Shown here: in pieces, positions 46,501-58,500 of the stretch
Layout of the letters: every line of letters starts with the position of its first letter
Numbering within the stretch: position 1 is the stretch's first letter
From: Aegilops tauschii subsp. strangulata
Taxonomy: Eukaryota > Streptophyta > Magnoliopsida > Poales > Poaceae
Assembly (NCBI RefSeq): GCF_002575655.3
Contig: NC_053035.3
Location: 88,065,322-88,129,321, forward strand
DNA: 64,000 nt
Direction of reading: 5' to 3'
Made by a program: the position numbers and the translations under genes
The notes under the pieces: model-generated
Databases searched by the model: none
The model's input: only the letters and a program-made list of their open reading frames with translations
What the model was told of the DNA's origin: nothing

Positions 46501-46887
46501 GTGTAAACTTCATTCGGCTGAGTCTGTAGTGCATTCGTACACATTTTGCACTGCATGCGTCCTATTTGCACACTGCATCTTCGTCCATTTTGTGCACTGC
46601 TCGAATCTAATGATACATAAGCAAACAACAGAAAACAAATGATCACAAGCATTCTGTACGACAAGTTCATCATCAGCAAACTAAGTTGAACAGAAAGCAA
46701 TCTAACATAATCAAAGTTCATCATTACAAGCGATTCTGCATGACAAGCAAACTAAGTTCAGCAAAAGCAAATGATCACAAGCAAACTAGTGATACATAAG
46801 CAAACAACATAAAGCAAATTTGATGATAATTCTAAAACGACGCTAGCATTGTTGGTTCTTGGCCGACACCATCTGCTTCTTCACCAG

Positions 46888-47574
46888 TTAGCGTCTCCCC
46901 ATCCCCAGCTGCTCCTGGCGCGCTTCTTGGGGGGCCCCCTCCTTCTCTAGCTTTGTACGACGAAGCCCGTCCTGGGTGAGGGTGATGCGGTTCCATATCT
47001 CGTACGCTGCATAGGCGTCCTTTGCCGCGTACTCGATGTGCCTCATGGATAGAGGCAGGGTGGCCCAGCGCCTGTGTTCATCGTCAGTGATCTTCTTCTT
47101 CATGTTGTTGTAGTAGTCGTCGGTGAGCATGCCAGAGACGTCTCCAAGGGAGTCCAGCTCCTTGGTTGCCTCGGGCACCCTCCACTCCTTCTGGATGTCG
47201 ACGAAGTTGGCGACCTCCAGATTGACGCGCTCTAGCCTGGTTTTGTCGCCGTCGATGGAGAAGCCAGCAAAGGTGTACCTGGGGTCGGCGAGGAAGTTGT
47301 CGAAGACGGTGCACCTTTCAGCGGCACTCAGTTGGAAGAGCAGCACCAGCTGAGTCTTGCCGACGGAGAGTTGGACGAGGGTGGGTTTCTGCATTGCTTC
47401 AGGCTCATTGTTGTACTCGAGATCAATCCCGACGATCTTGTGGCGCTGGAGCCTGAGGTGGCGCTGGTACTGCGCGAGGGAGATCGCCATCTGCTTCTTG
47501 TCGTTGGTGTGGATGACGTGCAACTTGGTGTTGCTGTGGGCCTCCAGGTCCTTGTACTTGTCGGAGAACGCCAT
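46888..47574 (-). CDS. DEDDy 3'-5' exonuclease (WRN-exonuclease type), intact
   Basis: An uninterrupted 228-codon frame runs from ATG 47574 to the stop at 46890-46888. All three exonuclease motifs are present: ExoI with D51 and E53 (GIDLEY), ExoII with D110 in GFSIDGDKTRL, and ExoIII Y182-x3-D186 in YAAKDAYA. This is the complete acidic set of DEDDy nucleases, which trim DNA or RNA 3' ends using two metal ions. A short helical start, no helicase part and an Arg/Gln-rich tail fit stand-alone plant WRN-exonuclease-like proteins of about 200-250 residues. No intron is needed. The neighbours are transposon-carried genes, so it is probably an element passenger. No targeting sequence is evident. 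Confidence in the enzyme class is high; substrate is unknown. Confidence 0.88.
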   Translation of the reverse strand: MAFSDKYKDLEAHSNTKLHVIHTNDKKQMAISLAQYQRHLRLQRHKIVGIDLEYNNEPEAMQKPTLVQLSVGKTQLVLLFQLSAAERCTVFDNFLADPRYTFAGFSIDGDKTRLERVNLEVANFVDIQKEWRVPEATKELDSLGDVSGMLTDDYYNNMKKKITDDEHRRWATLPLSMRHIEYAAKDAYAAYEIWNRITLTQDGLRRTKLEKEGAPQEARQEQLGMGRR

Positions 47575-49031
47575 CGCCGGTAGTAGGGCTTGGTGTTTTC
47601 TGTGGAGATCGATGTGATGGAGCGATTTGGTGGTAGTGCAATGGATACTTGTGTTGTTGTGGATGAGAAGGCCTTCGGCAGGTGTCTGAATTTAAGGGGA
47701 GGGCACGGGGTGGGATGGCCGCATCGGATAAACTGCACGATCTCGTTGACGATGCGGTTGTGCAGTTCGTAGGTTGGTGTTGAGTCTGTGATCGTGGGTT
47801 TGTGGCGATGGAACCACTTGGATTGGGTGGTTGTATGCGAACATGGTTTTTTTAACGTGGTTTTATTTTATTTTTGATCAGTAAATTTTTTTAACCACCA
47901 CTTTATGTGCAAACGGGCATTTGTCACGTTTATATGTATCCTACGTGTTCATGGATCTGCATTGGTTATTGTTCTGCACTGCACCGTCTATCAAAGAGAA
48001 CTGCATTTGTCTATAGGTGCGCACTACACCGTTTTTTGCATGTCCTTGCTGCAGCCCCTGAAAAAAGTACAATGTATTCCGCAATTTTACGATTTTTTCG
48101 CTATGGACTAGACCGTGTATTTATTCATGTAGGTATATCCAGAGCTGAATTGCTATACCGTACTGCTTCATCTAACCAAATGCACTGCATTTTTCTAGAG
48201 CTGCGTACTGCATCTATTTTTGCGTGTACTTGCTGTAGTCCCTAGCACGGGAGGGGTAGGGGCGGTTGGGGGGCCCTTTTTTTGTTATTGCACTTATTTG
48301 AAGGTAGACTTTTTTTGGATGCGTTTCTTAACACACGCGTTGTTTTTGAATTTAACTTTTTTTACAAACTTCATGTATTTTATTTTGTTTTACCGCCCGG
48401 ACTTCATTGTTCTTCATAGAGAACTGCATCATGTGTGTATCGATGTAGTCTGTCTTATTTAGCCGGGCCGTTTTTGGGCCGGCCCGTTTTATGTCACCCT
48501 TTGCCACGCGGGCCTCGTACGTGTCCCTCCCAGGCGATCCCACCGCTCCGCTGACAGGGAGAGGGGCCGAGAAGAATCCCCTCTCCTCTCTTGCAGTTTC
48601 TCCCGAGGCATCTCTCCCTCGAGAAAAACCGCCGTCGCCCGTAGGAACCGCCATCGCCCGAGGAACCGCCGCCCTCAAGAGGTCCTTATTCCTGCATTCC
48701 GCGTCGCCGTCCACTCCGCGAGCCCTTGCCGTTGTGCTCCGGCAGCCCTTTCCCGTCCGTTCCCGTCGCTGCCCCCCCGCGCCGTTCATCCCCTTTTTTG
48801 TGGTACGTTCCCCTTGGCCTCGTTCTTGATCGTCCCCTCGTCTAGGTTTGTGATTCTCGTAGTTGCTGTTGCTGTTTTTGCTTGTGTATTTTTTCCGTAG
48901 GCAGAAGATTTTATCTCGATTTGAAGTCGATACTCGTGTGTGCTCTGTAGGCAGAGCAAGGTGGATCTAGGGTTTTGCCAGATTTCGCCAATTTTGTTGC
49001 TTATATCTGTCACTTCGTCCTTGTGCTGCAG
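47575..49031. other. non-coding region with ACTGCAT words and a GC-rich leader
   Basis: 47575-48470 is AT-rich with several ACTGCAT and CACTGC words and no gene. 48480-48830 is GC-rich and CT-rich on the plus strand, like a promoter and 5' leader, followed by GTACGT, a donor-like site. It probably belongs to the plus-strand gene that continues at 49032. Confidence 0.5.
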
Positions 49032-51670
49032 GCAAACGCCATATCTTCACCGGGCAGAGTGGGAGGAGGAGTTCAGGGTATGTGGAGTGCTTATTTTTGG
49101 CTTTGTTTATTTTGTTTGATGTTTATCTAGTTTCCTAATTCATCCTGCATATTTGTTTATGCTCTATTAGTTGTCATCGTTTGTTTGCATTATTTTGTCA
49201 TGTGATGTTTTGTAATTTCTGTTTATGTTTTTTTAATCCAGTAGGTGATTGCAGTGCTCATAATGATACACCAATTGGCTCTCGTTGTCCTGGTGGTAAG
49301 GATCATGGTGGTGAGGGAGGACATCAAGTGAATTCGCCAATTGAATCTTCTCCGATAAGTGTGGCCCCTCCTTCTGGTATGTGAATGCTTTGATTATTTT
49401 GTGTATGTTCCTTACTTCATGTTGTACAAATTGGGGTTGCCTTGCTGTTTCTAGTCCGACATTTTGTTGGGAACAAACGTGAAGTTAGTGTATGCAACAC
49501 TGCATTTATTTGTATATGTGAACTCCACTATATGTATGTGTGAACTGCATTGTTGTTTTATTCAAGTTTTTTGTACAATGCATTAATTTTTATTTTTGCT
49601 TATGATTGGAGCACTGCATTTATATGTCTAAGTGTACTACATTTGTTCTTTTTGTGCACTTTTTAACGACCATAGTCAAACTTCATTTTGACGCAGTGTT
49701 TGTTTTCCATGCCGGGGCGCCTGGGTTTGAGGAGGTTACTCAATTGATTGACCATTATTTTGCAGAGGGTGATGTTGGTGTGAGCTTTGACCAGAGACGT
49801 CCCGTCTTGTCTGAAACACAATCGCAGTCTGTTGATGGTACAGAGGAAGTTACACAGGAGTGGATGGTGTCGGCACAGCTTCGTGAATATGAATTGAAGC
49901 AAAACAAGAAGAAGTTGAGGTTTGAAAGTGACTCAAAATAGTGTGCGGAGAAGGAGAAGCAGAGGAGAGTTGCAGATGGTGCCAAGGGTGCCAAATTTGC
50001 CAAGGTGAAGCAGCCTGCTTTGCAGAAGAAGAGGCTGAGTACTGTTGCTGAGGAAGGTGGTACTCCTCGACGGAGTCCACATGTTGCTGGCATGAACAAG
50101 AATCTTGGCAAGAGAACTGCTGAAGCTGGTGGAAAGGATCCTCAGCGCAAGCGACTACATGTCACTGAGGGTCCCAACTCCGATGATGACGACTTTGTGC
50201 TTGCTAATTTTTTGAGGGATGTTCATACTGGTAGACGCAAAGACTGTGGTTCATCTAAGAGTCTACCCAAGCGTGCCCGTGATGATGTTGATGAAGATGT
50301 TGGTGCTGACTCTGGCGAGGAGGCGGATGTTGTTCCAAAGGTTTGTTGAAGTGGACTGCATTTGTTTCCTTCATTGTTATTCTATCTGTGTTTTGTCTGT
50401 CTCTTTTTTTATGGCTAATCTTCGAATGTGGACTGCATTTCCCTCTAGACAGAGGAAGAAGTCTAGTAAGAGCAATGCAACTGAAGATGATGCCGAGGGA
50501 GACGATTCTTGATTTAACAAGACCGTACGTTTGTCACTGCCCACTATTTGCAAGGCTGCTGCTTTATTGAAAGTGGCACACTGTAGTCGTCTTCGGGATG
50601 CTGGATTCGGTGTTGTCTTTGAACTGACAGTAAAGAAAAATGTGTCACGCATTCTTATGTGCTATTCGATGGGAGTGATTGACCCTGCCACCATGATAAT
50701 GGACTTTGGGGATGGAAGGGTTGTTCGAATCAATCGTGATGCAGTTCATCACATTTTTTATTTACCTATGGGACGTCACACTGCACCCACGCCTGCTGCC
50801 AGCAGCCATGATGACTCTTTGACTGCCCTCAAGGATGATCTTGGCTTTGACCGTTCAAAAAGTATAGGTGTCAAGGACTTGCTTGAGAAGCTGAAGGTGT
50901 TGGTGGAAGAAGATGATCATGTGACTGTTGATCTTGCTGTGAAGGTGTTCTTCCCGATACTTTACCAGAATTTGCTTTGCCCCGGTCCTGCAGTTCGTTT
51001 GGGTAGAGTTGCTGCAATGGTAGAGAACATGGATTATGCGGCTATGGCGCAGATGGAATTTTGCCAGCTTGTTGTTGATGAGTTGAAGGCAGCTGTGGTG
51101 AGGTGGCACATAGAAGGCAGCAAGTAGAATTGTGCAGAGGGTTGTGCCATTGTCTCCTTGATTATGTATCTTGATTGCTTGAAGCTTCGGAAATTTTCAG
51201 TTATGCACATGCTGACGCCATGTGCGTCATACCTGATGACCAAGGACCTGATGAAGTTATACAACGAGGATGTGCTTGTCAAGGGAAAGATTTACTTGGA
51301 AACTTACAAATTTGGGAAGCTGCCGGTTAGTGCATCTGAGTTTTTAATATCAGATTTTTTTAAAAGGTGCAGTCATTATAAATTTGAACTTTCTAGTACT
51401 CACATGTGTACTTCTCTTTGCTTCATGTCTTTTTTTGCAGTGGGAGGCGTCAGGTGATATTGTGTACAACCGTCCTGCTGCACTTGTGTGTGGCAGCTCT
51501 GATGCGGGGCCTAGCACTCATGCTAGGTTTTATGAGCCTATCTGTAGCCAGCTTCCTGCCTGTGATGTTGAGGTGCCGCGTACTCGTGGTTTCATGGCTC
51601 GTCAGATGTTTGATAATAGAAGCTCTTCTAAACAGACATTTGTTGGCGGCAAAAAACACGAGGAGATTGA
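49032..51670 (+). pseudogene. multi-exon transposon-type gene (N-terminal part), cut by a CACTA
   Basis: Five exons can be placed with GT...AG borders: 49032-49077, 49242-49376, 49697-50340, 50453-51325 and 51441-51670. The third encodes a charged, Lys-rich region (KRTAEAGGKDPQRKR, DSDDDD-like acidic runs). The fourth encodes a globular domain (SRLRDAGFGVVFEL, MGVIDPATMIMDFGDGRVV, VHHIFYLPMG) like the region preceding Ulp1-type proteases in grass transposon-borne proteins. Nonsense codons stand at 49939 (TAG), 50510 (TGA) and 51125 (TAG). The frame is then interrupted at 51671 by a CACTA end. The protease domain, if present, lies beyond the insertion and outside the window. Family assignment is from memory of such proteins and is moderate. 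Confidence 0.65.
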
Positions 51671-52734
51671 CACTACAAAAAAATACACTTCCGTGATGAT
51701 ACGTCTTTGTTACATTAGGTCACGTTTTCTGTCATGCATGTACATCCATGACAAATTTATGACAGAATCAAGATAGTCATACCTATGCTATCATAGAAGT
51801 GTTCCATGACATTACCAAAATTATCATCACGGAAGTGTCCACTGCCATGACGATAAATCGCGCGTCACAGAAGTGCTTTCGTCAAGGGCGACCGACACGT
51901 GGAATCCAACGTAACGGAACCCCGTTAAGCTATCGGGTTCGGTTTTGGATCCGATAACCCGTTAACAGCCCCGACCAATGGGGATTTTCCACGTGTAAAA
52001 TCATCATTGGCTGGAGGAAACACGTGGCGGCTCACCGTTGGGACAGATGTCATCCACTCATTGGACCCAAAGCGCCTATGATACGTTAACACGTGGCACG
52101 GCCCAATAGAGGCCCATTCCTGTGAAAAGGCCGGCCCATTTGACTTTGTCAAAAGGTGGCGGGCCGGCCCACGGCAAGCCTGTTAACGACCTATTCGCAT
52201 ATAGCCCATTTACAGCCCGCTAACCCAGGGCCCGTTTACGGCCTATCCGAATTAGGCCCAGTAGCGTCATCTGGGCTGTCCAATATAATTCCAGCCCGTT
52301 TTAACTCCCGGTCCATGTATGGCCCATGACGTCTTTCGGCCCATATGAGGCCCTTAGTAACCCTCGGCCCCTTAACGGCCCGTGGTAAAACTGGCCCGTA
52401 ACAAACAGTGTATCACTTTATACCCATTAACGACCCATTATTCCGTTGGGCCGTTTCCAGCCCATGTTATCTTTCGGCCTTCTCAGGGCCCATTTATTCT
52501 TGGGCTCATTTCCAGCATTCGGTTACTTATGGCCCATTACTGTCATTTTCTGCTTGTGGGCCAAATTCAGCTCGTGGTTACAGTCGGCCCATTTGTGGCC
52601 CGTTAATACGTTGGGCCGTTTTCATGTTAAAAAACCCGTTGGGCTGTTTTCATAGAGTTATCAAATACGGCCTATTAATGGCCCGTTATTGTCCACGAAT
52701 AGTACGGCCCATGATTGGCGAAATGATGATACGC

Positions 52735-52845
52735 CCCGTAGAAGGCCCATGGATCCTACGGCCCGTATAGAAGGCCAATGGATCCTACGGCCCGTAGAAG
52801 GCCCATGGATCATACGGCCCGCAGGAGGCCCATGGTTACAACAGT
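52735..52845 (+). repeat. ~34-bp tandem units with GGCCCATGGATC
   Basis: Three to four units of TACGGCCCGTAGAAGGCCCA-type sequence follow one another. They lie in the CACTA subterminal zone and are an amplified form of its GGCCC words. Confidence 0.75.
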
Positions 52846-53009
52846 CCGTGTGTTGCCATGATTATTTTGGCCTAGTTTCCAAAAATAGGTTATTGTGGCC
52901 ACTAGAAAAACACAGAAAAAGAACTGAAGTGACTACAAGCAAACAACTAAACAAGACAATAAGGAAATAAATAAGCAAGCAATTAACGCTAGCCTATTAC
53001 CGCTATTAC

Positions 53010-53115
53010 ACATATTACATCCACTGGGCATCAAAGTTCGCCACCAGTGCAAATATAGGGAACAAAGCAGCATATTACATACACTGGCCGTCAAAATTGG
53101 CCACCAGTGCAAATA
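53010..53115. repeat. ~68-bp direct duplication
   Basis: Two units share ATATTACAT-CACTGG and CGCCACCAGTGCAAATA-type sequence, near 53010 and 53073, just behind the stop of the minus-strand gene. Confidence 0.65.
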
Positions 53116-53152
53116 AACGCGGCAACAAAACAAGAGCATAACTGAAACAACT

Positions 53153-55375
53153 TCAGAAGAACTCAAGAAACGTGGTATCCACCATGCTGGCAATAAGCTT
53201 AGCAAGCTTATTAGCTTTGTCCTGTTTGGCGCTAAAATCCTCCAACGCTTGCTGTTGCACAAGAAAGTATGCATCTGAATGCTCCAGGGACTTCCGCAGT
53301 CCTTCCACTTCTTGTCACAGCACATCTGATCGATGTCTTTCAGCTTGTAGTTGAGACTCAAGAAACCGAACTGATTCAGACAGTGAGTTTGAATAGCTTG
53401 TGCAAGCGGTAGTGGCCAGTAACTCGAACACTAAACCAAGACAGGACTTTGGGGTTGTCTCACTGTCATCGAGATAGTATTCCTTAGCTGTTTTATTAGC
53501 TTTGTTGGAGACCAACAAGGATGTGTCACTATCCTAAACCTTATCTGCATTACTTCCTTTACCATTGCTTAATAAGGCACTCTTCTCCAATATTCTGTCG
53601 GCATTCTAAAAGAAGAAACAAGCAGACACATAACAGGTTTAGCATGTACTAGTATATGAAACTCATTTCGGTGAACCAGTTCATTAGTAAGGTGGGCAGG
53701 ATTAAACTACCAAGTCTTCTATTGCCAAGTACTAGTACATAATAAAAGCATCAAACAAACATATATCTATGTCCTATGGTCACTGCATTGTCTTGCCAAA
53801 TCAAAATAGAGACACGGTTCAAATCATATCAGTTCAAGACAAAGCAGCAGTGAAAGAATACAAAGCGTGGGAAACTACACGACACAACAAGATTTCAGAT
53901 GGGTACCACGGGTCTACATGTACAACAACACTATTTGCTCTGTTGTGATGCTAGTAATGTGCATGATATGAGAAGTCAACTATATACACAATTGAAATTG
54001 AAATCAACAGAGCTATTGATAAGAGCAAGCCTGTTAAAGAAACATGCGTGAACATACCTGCTGTGCCATTGGAGTTTCGATTGGATCCTTCAATTTAAAA
54101 TAAGTTTGTATGAGTAAATACAGTGATACAAGAGCAAAGCAGTATGCACGATAGCAATCATAGTTAAAAAAGGCGCGCCTAAGCGAGTGCTTAAGCGCGC
54201 CTAGGCTCTAGGCGTTGGCGAAACGCATTGCGCATAACTACGCTTAATCTGTGCATAACTGCGCATAAGCATGCGCTTTGGTCAGTAAAGCGCAAGGCGG
54301 TGGCAAAACGCACAATTAATGCCTAGCGCTTTTTGGAACTATGATAGAAATGGAATCTTAAATTAGAACAAATGTTCTTCAGGTTTAGGCACTTGTTCTA
54401 CATGAACAGAGTACAGTAAGACGCAAGAATATAGTACTTAAAATAGAAAATGAGCTCATAGACCTTACCACATTCTTGGTTAGGGACCAGTACAGAACAA
54501 GGCGTTCCCAGTCATCGTCCAGTAAATGTGTCTCAGGAGAACGTAAGGGAATTTGATGAGTTTCTCCGCCGGTGAAGTACGTTTTCTTCAGGTAATTCCG
54601 ATACTGCCACCAAGCATTCTTGAAGATAGCAGAGGTATTAGCACAGGTTACCTCATCCAGAGTTTCCTAATCGGTCCTTCTCTATAGAGAAAAAAGGGAA
54701 AATTTGCTGTATTATAACCATCATGGAGGTAGGATGTATGGGACAAAGCAAAGTAATTGCCATGAATAACATTACTTACACATAACTCCTGGACAAACAT
54801 CTGCAACTGGCATTTTCCTTCATTTCAGTATAATATTTCCAAGATGGGAAGATACGCACATACGATTTAACAACATTAAATGCGATAGATGCTAAACTAC
54901 GACTAGCTGGTTGTGCTTCCTCCACAGGAATAGGCGTACTAACTGGTGGAGTTGGGGTTCGCCGTGGTAGTACTGACCCTTTGGGCACTGGAGCTGCCTT
55001 ACTAATTGCTCTTGTTTGGGAGCTCTGTGGTGGAGATGGTGTTGTGTCAACAGGAACTGGGTTACTATCTGCTGGGGTTGGGGTTAGATTGGGTGAAGTT
55101 GGTTCTCTGTCCATCGCAGTAGGGGTACAATCTGCGAGAGTTTGGGTCATGTGTGTTAGGGCTGGTTCTCGTGCATGTACAACCGGGGTGCTATCTCCAC
55201 CAAGAGGTAGCACTGTTTTATCTGAAGACCGTGTTTTTAGTCCGCTAGATGCTGGCATCACCCGCTCCAATTCAAATCGCTGATAAACAGGAAACATAGT
55301 TGAATGTACAGCCATTGTATGAGAGACAGATGCAATAGATAGTGTGGAAAAAAGAGGACATGAAATAGTTGACAC
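53153..55375 (-). pseudogene. Transposase_24-type (TNPA-like) CACTA protein gene, decayed
   Basis: On the minus strand, a Pro/Thr/Ser-rich exon (55375 to about 54778) ends with SLASIAFNVVKSYVRIFP. The next exon (54681-54469, 71 codons) reads VTCANTSAIFKNAWW, YLKKTYF and DDDWERLVLYW, the pattern of the plant Ptta/En/Spm transposase domain (Transposase_24). A small exon near 54100-54063 (DPIETPMAQQ) follows. The last exon (about 53608-53153) ends in a coiled coil (ESVRFLESQLQAE, then KSLEHSDAYFLVQQQ) and stops after FLEFF. Stops occur in the second exon (near 54667) and twice in the last (near 53537 and 53315). Such proteins bind the subterminal repeats. A 185-bp MITE sits in one intron. This copy is inactive. 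Confidence 0.72.
54159..54343. mobile_element. hAT-like MITE, 185 bp
   Basis: The ends CATAGTTAAAAAAGGCGC and GCGCTTTTTGGAACTATG are inverted copies, and flanking 8-mers ATAGCAAT (54151-54158) and ATAGAAAT (54344-54351) agree in seven of eight positions, as expected for a hAT-type duplication. The inside is made of short GCGC/TAAGCGC words. No coding capacity. Confidence 0.85.
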
Positions 55376-55528
55376 GTATATTGTTTAACTAAAACGGATA
55401 GCATGACATAATTTCACATATATGATGTCTATCTAAACTGGATAGCATAGCATAACATAATTCAAAGATATGATGAATAACTAAAACGCCGTGCCAAGTT
55501 AGAGCATACACCTCGGTGGGGGAATAGG

Positions 55529-58500
55529 TGTAACGCCCCGAGACCGACGCTCCTGACGCCTTCCATGTTTTTTGAGTTCGTCGTGTGATTTATTGGTTTG
55601 TTGCATTTCATCATCGCATCATTTGCATTGCATCGGCACTTCGTTGCCGTCATGTTTTAAAACTTGCATTCGCTCGTTGTTGCCGTTTCCCTGCCATGGC
55701 GCCTCGGCCTCCTCTGCTCCCGCACCTGAGGCCCCGAGCTCCTCCAGCTCGCCTTCTGCCGGAGACCTCGACTCCAGGCCGCCCCTCTGCTCCCCTCCGC
55801 CCTTCCCTTTTTCCTCTCCTTCTCTCTCTCGGCTCACATCTCTCTCTCTCGCTGTAGCTGCTGCAGCAAGGAGCCGCCGCCGCCGAGTTCGCCTGCCGCG
55901 GCCGCTGCTTCCCCTGCTTCGAGCAGCAGGTCGGGATCGAGCGTGCCCGCACGCCCGCGTTGACATCCGCATCCGGCCACGCCGCCGGCAAGCCCTGCCT
56001 CCGTCGCCTCGCCAAGTTCCGCTGCCGGCGCCTCCTGCATCACGCCGCCCCTCCCCAAGCCCTCATCGCCGGCCTCCCCTGCTGCTATTTCTGTTCTTCA
56101 GAGACGAGGGCAGTAGCGGCTCACTCGTCCCGAGCGTTGACCGCGCCCTGCCTCGCCTCGATGTGCCTCCGTGGCCCGCAGCCAGCGCCAGGCCCAGCCA
56201 AAGCCAGCCAGCCCCAGCCTCTCCCTCCTCACCACCTTGGGCTTGGCCCAGGGGTGAGCGCCCACAGCCCCTCCTCTGTTTAGCCCATGTTCTGTGTAGT
56301 TTCAGCCCGTTACGTTTTTTTCCTGTTTCAGCGATTTTAGCATTATCTAGTGAACGACTGATTTACAGAAAAACCCCTAGACTTCATGCATTTAATAACT
56401 CCACAATCGTGCATCTTATGTAAATAATTTCTATATGAAAGATGCTTGGACTTTTTGTCTAGTTTCACAATATGTTACTCTCATCCATGTTTAAAATGTT
56501 TAAACTTGCTGTTTGATTAAATTTGCATAAATGCCATATTAAAATGATTTATTTCATAACTAAATAACCGTAGCTCGGATTTAAATAAACTTTATATGTA
56601 AATGGGGTAGAAAAATGCCTAGTTTAACATGGTGCACTTCATTTTGCTGTTTAAAAACATTAAATTGTGTTTAGGGCAGAACAGTACAAAATCTAAAATA
56701 TGCACATGACGATTTTCCGGAATTGTTGTTGGTTGTTCCGGCCTCATTTAAACTTGCCTAGATAGTTAGTTTACTTATGCTTCTCCTCTTGCATGTTAAT
56801 CAACATTTAATATTGTTGGGTACATAACCGAGAGAACTAAATAACTTGGATGTGGTGTTTCGTTAATATGCAACTCGTTGCATATTGAGCTCCACTTAAT
56901 TTGTAGTGTTGTTTGTTGCACTTTGCCATGCCATGCTCATTAAACCGGACATGCATCATACTTGATTGTGCATCATGCCATGTTTATGTGGTGGTTGTTT
57001 ACTATGTTGTTTGTTTCTTTTCGGGTTGCTTCTCTCGTTAGCTTCGGTTTCGTTCCGGAGTTGTGAGGATTCGTTCGACTACATCCGTTTGTCTTCTTCA
57101 TGGACGCGTTCTTCTTCCTTGCGGGATCTCAGGCAAGATGATCATACCCTCGAAATCACTTCTATCTTTGCTTGCTAGTTGTCTGTTCTATTGCTATGTC
57201 GCGCTACCTACCACTTGCTATATCATGCCTCCCATATTGCCATGTCAAGCCTCTAACCCACCTTTCCTAGCAAACCGTTGTTTGGCTATGTTACCGCTTT
57301 TGCTCAGCCCCTCTTATAGAGTTGCAGGTGAAGATGAAGATTGCTCCATGTTGGATTATGTTTATGTTGGGATATCACAATATCTCTTATTTATTTAATG
57401 CATCTATATACTTGGTAAAGGGTGGAAGGCTCGGCCTTATGCCTGGTGTTTTGTTCCACTCTTGCCGCCCTAGTTTCCGTCATACCGGTGTTATGTTCCT
57501 TGATTTTGCGTTCCTTATGCGGTTGGGTGATTTATGGGACCCCCTTGATAGTTCGCTTTGAATAAAACTCCTCCAGCAAGGCCCAACCTTGGTTTTAACA
57601 TTTGTCACCTAAGCCTTTTTCCCTTGGGTTCTGCAGACTCAAGGGTCATCTTTATTTAAACCCCCGGGCCAGTGTTCCTCTGAGTGCTGGTCCAAACTAG
57701 AGCATCGTGCGGGACCGTCCCTTGGCAACTTGGGTTACGTTGGTACCTGTACGCTTCGCTTATCCGGTGTGCCCTGAGAGCGAGATATGTGCAGCTCCTA
57801 TCGGGATTTGTCGGCACATTCGGGTGGTCTTGCTGGACTTGTTTTACCATTGTCGAAATGTCTTGTAAACCGGGATTCCGAGACTGATCGGGTCTTCCCG
57901 GGAGAAGGTTTATCCTTCGTTGACCGTGAGAGCATATGATGGGCTAAGTTGGGACACCCCTGCAGGGTTTTATCTTTCGAAAGCCGTGCCCGCGGTTATG
58001 AGGCAGATGGGAATTTGTTAATATCCGGTTGTAGAGAACTTGACACTCGACTTAATTAAAATACATCAACCGTGTGTGTAGCCGTGATGGTCTCTTCTCG
58101 GCGGAGTCCGGGAAGTGAACACGGTTCTTGTGTTATGTTTGACGTAAGTAGGGGATCAGGATCACTTCTTGATCATTGCTAGCTTCACGACCGTTCCGTT
58201 GCTTCTCTTCTCGCTCTTATTTGCGTATGTTAGCCACCATATATGCTTAGTGCTTGCTGCAGCTCCACCCCATTACCCTATCCTAACCATCAGCTTAAAT
58301 AGTCTTGATCACGCGGGTGTGAGATTGCTGAGTCCTCGTGACTCACAGATACTTCCAAAACAGTTGCAGGTGCCGAGGATACCAGTGCAGGTGACGCGAC
58401 CGAGCTCAAGTGGGAGCTCAATGAAGATTTTGGTCGTTACTATGTTTCGTTTCCTGTTGATCAGTAGTGGAGCCCAGTTGGGACGATCGGGGATCTAGCA

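Larger units (their letters stand above)
51671..55528 (-). mobile_element. CACTA transposon, left end plus coding part
   Basis: It begins CACTACAAAAAAATACACTT inside an exon of the preceding gene (expected duplicated triplet TGA, 51668-51670). The subterminal part 51700-52900 is packed with GGCCCAT and GGCCCGTT words in both orientations. A Transposase_24-type gene lies on the minus strand at 53153-55375. The other terminus is not in the window: the element is interrupted at 55529 by an LTR. Orientation is given by the gene. Confidence 0.82.

Noticed and set aside
45949..46506. 185-codon repetitive open frame
   Set aside because: The 135-bp array has a period divisible by three, so any stop-free frame stays open through the copies; it has no start context or homology I recognise.
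55572..56423. 283-codon open frame rich in Ser, Pro, Arg and Leu
   Set aside because: It covers the GC-rich leader of the long LTR, has no domain, and overlaps other open frames on both strands, as expected from GC-rich sequence.
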